Assembly: GCA_014381485.1 (NCBI GenBank)
Contig: JACNLN010000065.1
Span: 1 to 9,263 of the forward strand
Length of the DNA stretch: 9,263 bases
Reading direction: 5' to 3'
Origin: Fidelibacterota bacterium
GTDB lineage: Bacteria; Fidelibacterota; Marinisomatia; Marinisomatales; CAZVFT01
The position numbers and the translations under genes are program-made. The notes under the pieces were generated by a model. It ran no database searches, was not told where the DNA came from, and saw only the letters and a list, made by a program, of their open reading frames with translations. Shown one piece after another: positions 6,246-9,263 of this stretch. How positions within the stretch are numbered: the stretch's first letter is position 1; each line of letters begins with the position of its first letter.

Positions 6246-8732
6246 ATGAAAGAAAAATTTTCCAGACGTGTACAAACTGTTGTGAAACATGCCAAAGAAG
6301 AGGCAATTCATCTTGGTCACAGTTATGTGGGATCTGAACACCTTCTACTGGGAATGCTCCTAGATCAAACAGGGAGAGTTGTTCAAATAATTGAAGAATT
6401 GGGCTGTGATCTTAAAGAATTACGTTTATTGATTGAGGATATGGTCAAACCTACTGGAGGAACAACAACATTGGGGCATCTTCCGTTAACAAGGAGGGCG
6501 GAACGTATTTTACGAAATACATTTACAGAGGCAACCAATCTTGGATCACACATTGCTGATGATATCCATTTATTTCTTGCTATTTTGAAGGAAAATGAAG
6601 GTGTGGCTTATGAGGTATTGAATTCATTTCAAATCGATTACGATACCGTTTATGAAATCATTAAAGAGGAAACGTCCGAAGCGGAGACTTTTAAAAAAAG
6701 ACGCTTTTCAACAAAATCTCAGACTCCTGCCCTAGATCACTTCAGCCGTGATATTTCCAAATTAGCCAGGGAAGATAAACTTGATCCTGTGATTGGAAGA
6801 GAAGAAGAGATCGAAAGGGTTGGTCAGATATTATGTCGCCGCAAAAAAAATAATCCAGTTTTGATAGGTGAGCCCGGTGTTGGAAAGACCGCCATTGTAG
6901 AAGGGCTAACACAGAAGATAATTGAAAAAGGTGTTCCAAGACTTCTGCACAACAAAAGAATTGTGGCTCTTGATCTTGCTGCAATAGTGGCGGGGACAAA
7001 ATATCGCGGGCAATTTGAGGAACGTATTAAAGCAATTTTGACAGAGTTGGAATCTGTTAACAACATTATTCTTTTTATTGATGAACTTCATACGATTGTA
7101 GGAGCGGGGAGTGCATCGGGATCTCTGGATGCTTCCAATATGTTTAAACCGGCACTGGCAAGAGGTGAGATTCAATGTATTGGTGCCACGACTTTGGATG
7201 AATACCGGAAATACATCGAAAAAGATGGAGCTCTTGAACGTCGATTTCAGAAAATCATAATCCCACCTCCCACAATCGGCGAATCCGTTGAGATCCTGAA
7301 AGGATTGCAATCGCGTTATGAAGAACATCACAATGTGAGATACGATGACGAATCCATTGAAGCCTGTGTTGAATTAAGCAATCGATATATCACAGATAAG
7401 CATCTTCCTGACAAAGCTATTGATGTTATGGATGAGGTAGGCTCACGAATTCATATGTTAAATCTTTGTGTGTCGGATGAAATTGTAAATCTGGAACTGG
7501 AGATTGAAAAGGTTAGAGCTAAGAAGGAGTCGGTAGTATTCAGTCAACAATTTGAAAAGGCTGCCCATCTTCGGGATATCGAACGAAGTTTATTGAAAGA
7601 GCTTAAAGGAGCTCAAATAAAATGGCAGAAGGAGGAATCAAAAAATATTGTTACGGTATCGATAGATGATATAACAAACGTTGTATCTATGATGACCGGG
7701 ATTCCAATTTCCAAGGTAGCCAAGAAAGAGTCCAAAAAACTGCTGAAAATGAAGGAAAATCTGAGCAGAGTAATTATTGGACAGGATGAAGCTATAGAGA
7801 CACTTACAAAGTCGATTCAGCGAGCACGAGCAGGTATAAAAAATCCAAAACAACCCATTGGTGTATTTCTCTTTCTTGGCCCCACTGGAGTGGGAAAAAC
7901 AGAAACAGCAAAAGCTCTTGCCAGATATCTTTTTCCCACAGAAGATTCTCTGGTTAAAATTGATATGAGTGAGTATATGGAACGGTTTGCTGTTTCGCGG
8001 TTGATTGGTGCTCCTCCTGGTTATATCGGATATGAAGAAGGTGGAGAATTAACAGAACGGATCAGACGTAATCCCTATTCTGTGGTTCTGTTTGATGAAA
8101 TTGAAAAAGCTCATCCGGATGTATTTGGATTATTGCTTCAGGTTCTTGACGAAGGGTGTCTCACGGACAATATGGGGCGAAAAATAGATTTCAGGAATAC
8201 AGTAATCATTTTAACCTCAAACATTGGTACCAAAGGGTTTGGTAAAATAGGAACTTATGGATTCGAGGATACAACCTCAAGATCCAATTACGATAGGGTA
8301 AAAGAGAAAATATTAGAGGAAGTAAAAACACTTTTCAATCCTGAATTTATCAACAGAATTGATGATGCTATCGTCTTCAATCCACTAACAAGGGAAGATG
8401 TTCTAAAGATTGCAGATTTGGAGTTGCAGAGCCTCCAGGAGAACTTATCCTCTAAAAAAATGAAATTAAGTCTCTCTATGAAAGCCAAGGAATTAATCGT
8501 CGACAGAGGATTCAGCGATGAATTTGGAGCAAGACCTTTACGAAGGGAAATACAGACGTCAATTGGAGCACATTTATCTGAGAAGATTTTAATGGGTGAA
8601 TTCATAGAAGGGGACAGGATAGAGGTGGATACAAAGAATAAAAATTTTATATTTAAAAAGACCCCGAAACCATCATCCAAAAAAGGTAAAAGTAAAGTAA
8701 CTACAAAAAAACAGCACACAACAAAATCCTAG
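6246..8732 (+). CDS. clpC: ATP-dependent Clp protease ATP-binding subunit ClpC (Hsp100 unfoldase)
   Basis: An 828-residue hexameric AAA+ unfoldase expected to feed proteins to the ClpP peptidase in the cytoplasm. Two Clp N-terminal repeats (about 3-70 and 78-145) are followed by AAA+ domain 1 with Walker A G-E-P-G-V-G-K-T (208-215) and Walker B ending D279-E280. A short middle domain follows (about 410-470) with a UVR-like helical segment around Q-F-E-K-A-A-H-L-R-D. AAA+ domain 2 has Walker A G-P-T-G-V-G-K-T (545-552) and Walker B D617-E618. The short middle domain and total length fit ClpC, not ClpB, and ClpA lacks the UVR motif. The likely ClpP-docking tripeptide is Y-G-F at 671-673, where V/I/L-G-F/L is usual. 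The last 25 or so residues are a Lys/Ser/Thr-rich tail. The ATG follows AGG at 6233-6235 by 10 nt. No ctsR, mcsA or mcsB gene adjoins it, unlike in Bacillus. Confidence 0.95.
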   Translation: MKEKFSRRVQTVVKHAKEEAIHLGHSYVGSEHLLLGMLLDQTGRVVQIIEELGCDLKELRLLIEDMVKPTGGTTTLGHLPLTRRAERILRNTFTEATNLGSHIADDIHLFLAILKENEGVAYEVLNSFQIDYDTVYEIIKEETSEAETFKKRRFSTKSQTPALDHFSRDISKLAREDKLDPVIGREEEIERVGQILCRRKKNNPVLIGEPGVGKTAIVEGLTQKIIEKGVPRLLHNKRIVALDLAAIVAGTKYRGQFEERIKAILTELESVNNIILFIDELHTIVGAGSASGSLDASNMFKPALARGEIQCIGATTLDEYRKYIEKDGALERRFQKIIIPPPTIGESVEILKGLQSRYEEHHNVRYDDESIEACVELSNRYITDKHLPDKAIDVMDEVGSRIHMLNLCVSDEIVNLELEIEKVRAKKESVVFSQQFEKAAHLRDIERSLLKELKGAQIKWQKEESKNIVTVSIDDITNVVSMMTGIPISKVAKKESKKLLKMKENLSRVIIGQDEAIETLTKSIQRARAGIKNPKQPIGVFLFLGPTGVGKTETAKALARYLFPTEDSLVKIDMSEYMERFAVSRLIGAPPGYIGYEEGGELTERIRRNPYSVVLFDEIEKAHPDVFGLLLQVLDEGCLTDNMGRKIDFRNTVIILTSNIGTKGFGKIGTYGFEDTTSRSNYDRVKEKILEEVKTLFNPEFINRIDDAIVFNPLTREDVLKIADLELQSLQENLSSKKMKLSLSMKAKELIVDRGFSDEFGARPLRREIQTSIGAHLSEKILMGEFIEGDRIEVDTKNKNFIFKKTPKPSSKKGKSKVTTKKQHTTKS

Positions 8733-8784
8733 ATATTCTGTCATCAAGGCTTGAATATACTTGATATTTCTATTTTTTATGACA
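8733..8784 (+). terminator. Weak inverted repeats after clpC, possible terminator
   Basis: Several overlapping short inverted repeats follow the clpC stop: ATATTC/GAATAT (8733-8738 and 8753-8758), ATCAAG/CTTGAT (8743-8748 and 8760-8765) and TGTCAT/ATGACA (8739-8744 and 8779-8784). A six-T run lies at 8773-8778. The stems are short and AT-rich and compete with one another, so termination here is plausible but not strong. Confidence 0.25.
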
Positions 8785-8803
8785 TGTACGCAGACTAATT
8801 CAT

Positions 8804-8820
8804 CTGGCACAGTTATTGTA
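8804..8820 (+). promoter_or_regulatory. Sigma-54-like promoter candidate upstream of trxA
   Basis: CTGGCACAGTTATTGTA matches the sigma-54 -24/-12 consensus YTGGCAC-N5-TTGCW with exact spacing. The single difference is at a normally conserved base, where the -12 GC is GT (8818-8819). Transcription would start near 8830, about 46 nt before the ATG. Competing readings in the same stretch are TAAAAT (8822-8827), a sigma-70-like -10 with a poor -35, and TAAATTTG (8833-8840), which fits the Bacteroidota -7 pattern TAnnTTTG without a clear -33 partner. Confidence 0.3.
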
Positions 8821-8864
8821 CTAAAATTAGTGTAAATTTGAAATTAAATTAAGGAATTAAAGAT

Positions 8865-8869
8865 AGGAG
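8865..8869 (+). promoter_or_regulatory. Strong Shine-Dalgarno sequence of trxA
   Basis: AGGAG lies 6 nt before ATG 8876, a near-ideal spacing. It fixes the thioredoxin start and shows that the organism uses Shine-Dalgarno initiation, in contrast to the prfB start, where none is seen. Confidence 0.8.
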
Positions 8870-8875
8870 AGTAAA

Positions 8876-9262
8876 ATGATTGAACATCTAACTGCAGAGA
8901 CATTCAAAGAGAAGGTTTTCGATTATCATGAAAGTGAAGAGTGGAAGTTCAAAGGTGAAAAACCAGCAATTGTTGATTTCTATGCAGATTGGTGTGCCCC
9001 TTGCAAAATGGTTGCACCGATTTTAGAGGAATTGGCAAAAGAGTACGATGGAAAGGTCGACGTCTATAAAGTGGATACTGAGAAGGAACAGGAATTAGCT
9101 GCTATTTTCGGTATTCGGAGTATTCCGTCTATTCTCTTTATTTCCAAAGGAGGTAAGCCTCAGATGGGGACGGGTGCCATGCCAAAGGAATCTTTTGTTC
9201 AGATAATTGAAACGGAACTGATGGTAGATGAAATTAATTCGGGTGAAATTGCCGAAGCGTAA
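8876..9262 (+). CDS. trxA: Thioredoxin
   Basis: A 128-residue cytoplasmic thiol-disulfide oxidoreductase with a single thioredoxin fold. The active site W-C-A-P-C places the redox cysteines at 40 and 43, inside the typical D-F-Y-A-D-W-C-A-P-C-K-M-V. The cis-proline is P84 in S-I-P-S, and the glycine-rich strand after it (about 92-100) is present. The second active-site position is Ala rather than the commoner Gly (WCGPC), a variant that occurs in ordinary thioredoxins. The N-terminus is about 12 residues longer than in E. coli and includes a W-K-F-K-G-E-K-P-A stretch, as in thioredoxins of Bacteroidota and relatives. No signal peptide is seen, which argues against a periplasmic TlpA- or DsbE-type protein. 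The gene is complete, ending with TAA at 9260-9262. It is separated from clpC by 143 nt and probably has its own promoter. Confidence 0.95.
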   Translation: MIEHLTAETFKEKVFDYHESEEWKFKGEKPAIVDFYADWCAPCKMVAPILEELAKEYDGKVDVYKVDTEKEQELAAIFGIRSIPSILFISKGGKPQMGTGAMPKESFVQIIETELMVDEINSGEIAEA

Positions 9263-9263
9263 A

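Noticed and set aside
6027..6341. Reverse-strand open frames over the lolD-clpC spacer (up to about 104 codons)
   Set aside because: Their translations are low-complexity strings from AT-rich repeats, they run into the clpC coding region, and no family resemblance is seen.
6906..7331. Reverse-strand open frame opposite clpC
   Set aside because: It lies under conserved AAA+ domain coding sequence and has no recognisable protein features.

Overview
The window carries a compact, entirely plus-strand set of housekeeping genes from an AT-rich (about 40% GC) bacterium. The order is prfB (release factor 2, read through a programmed +1 frameshift), lysS, two tandem LolC/LolE-type permeases, lolD, then after a repeat-filled spacer clpC, and finally a thioredoxin gene. 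The Lol genes imply a Gram-negative, two-membrane cell. The style of the thioredoxin (long acidic/aromatic N-terminus, WCAPC active site), a stand-alone clpC without ctsR/mcsA/mcsB beside it, and simple repeats between genes suggest the Bacteroidota/FCB side of the tree (for example Marinimicrobia-, Ignavibacteria- or Calditrichota-like lineages). That placement is inference, and a database search would settle it.

Layout. Positions 1-86 hold no gene. Positions 87-1248 are prfB, whose short first reading frame (87-161) ends at an in-frame UGA inside a textbook frameshift site. lysS (ATG at 1241) overlaps the end of prfB by 8 nt, the same gene pairing as in E. coli. After a 27-nt gap come the first permease (about 2783-4009), the second permease (4006-5301) and lolD (5298-5969). 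These three are joined by 4-nt ATGA overlaps, so prfB to lolD is probably one transcript. The 276-nt spacer 5970-6245 is packed with tandem and inverted repeats, one strong hairpin and a possible clpC promoter. clpC (6246-8732) is followed by a 143-nt spacer with weak inverted repeats and a candidate promoter that resembles a sigma-54 site, then trxA (8876-9262) with a strong ribosome-binding site.

The genes cover stop-codon reading, lysyl-tRNA charging, release of lipoproteins from the inner membrane for transport to the outer membrane, ATP-dependent protein unfolding for ClpP, and disulfide reduction. They do not form an unknown pathway, and I see no defence island, CRISPR array, mobile gene or novel multi-gene system. 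The parts most worth a second look are the RF2 frameshift site, a block of about 50 residues of repeat-derived, GC-richer sequence lying in frame inside the second Lol permease, and the repeat-built spacer before clpC.
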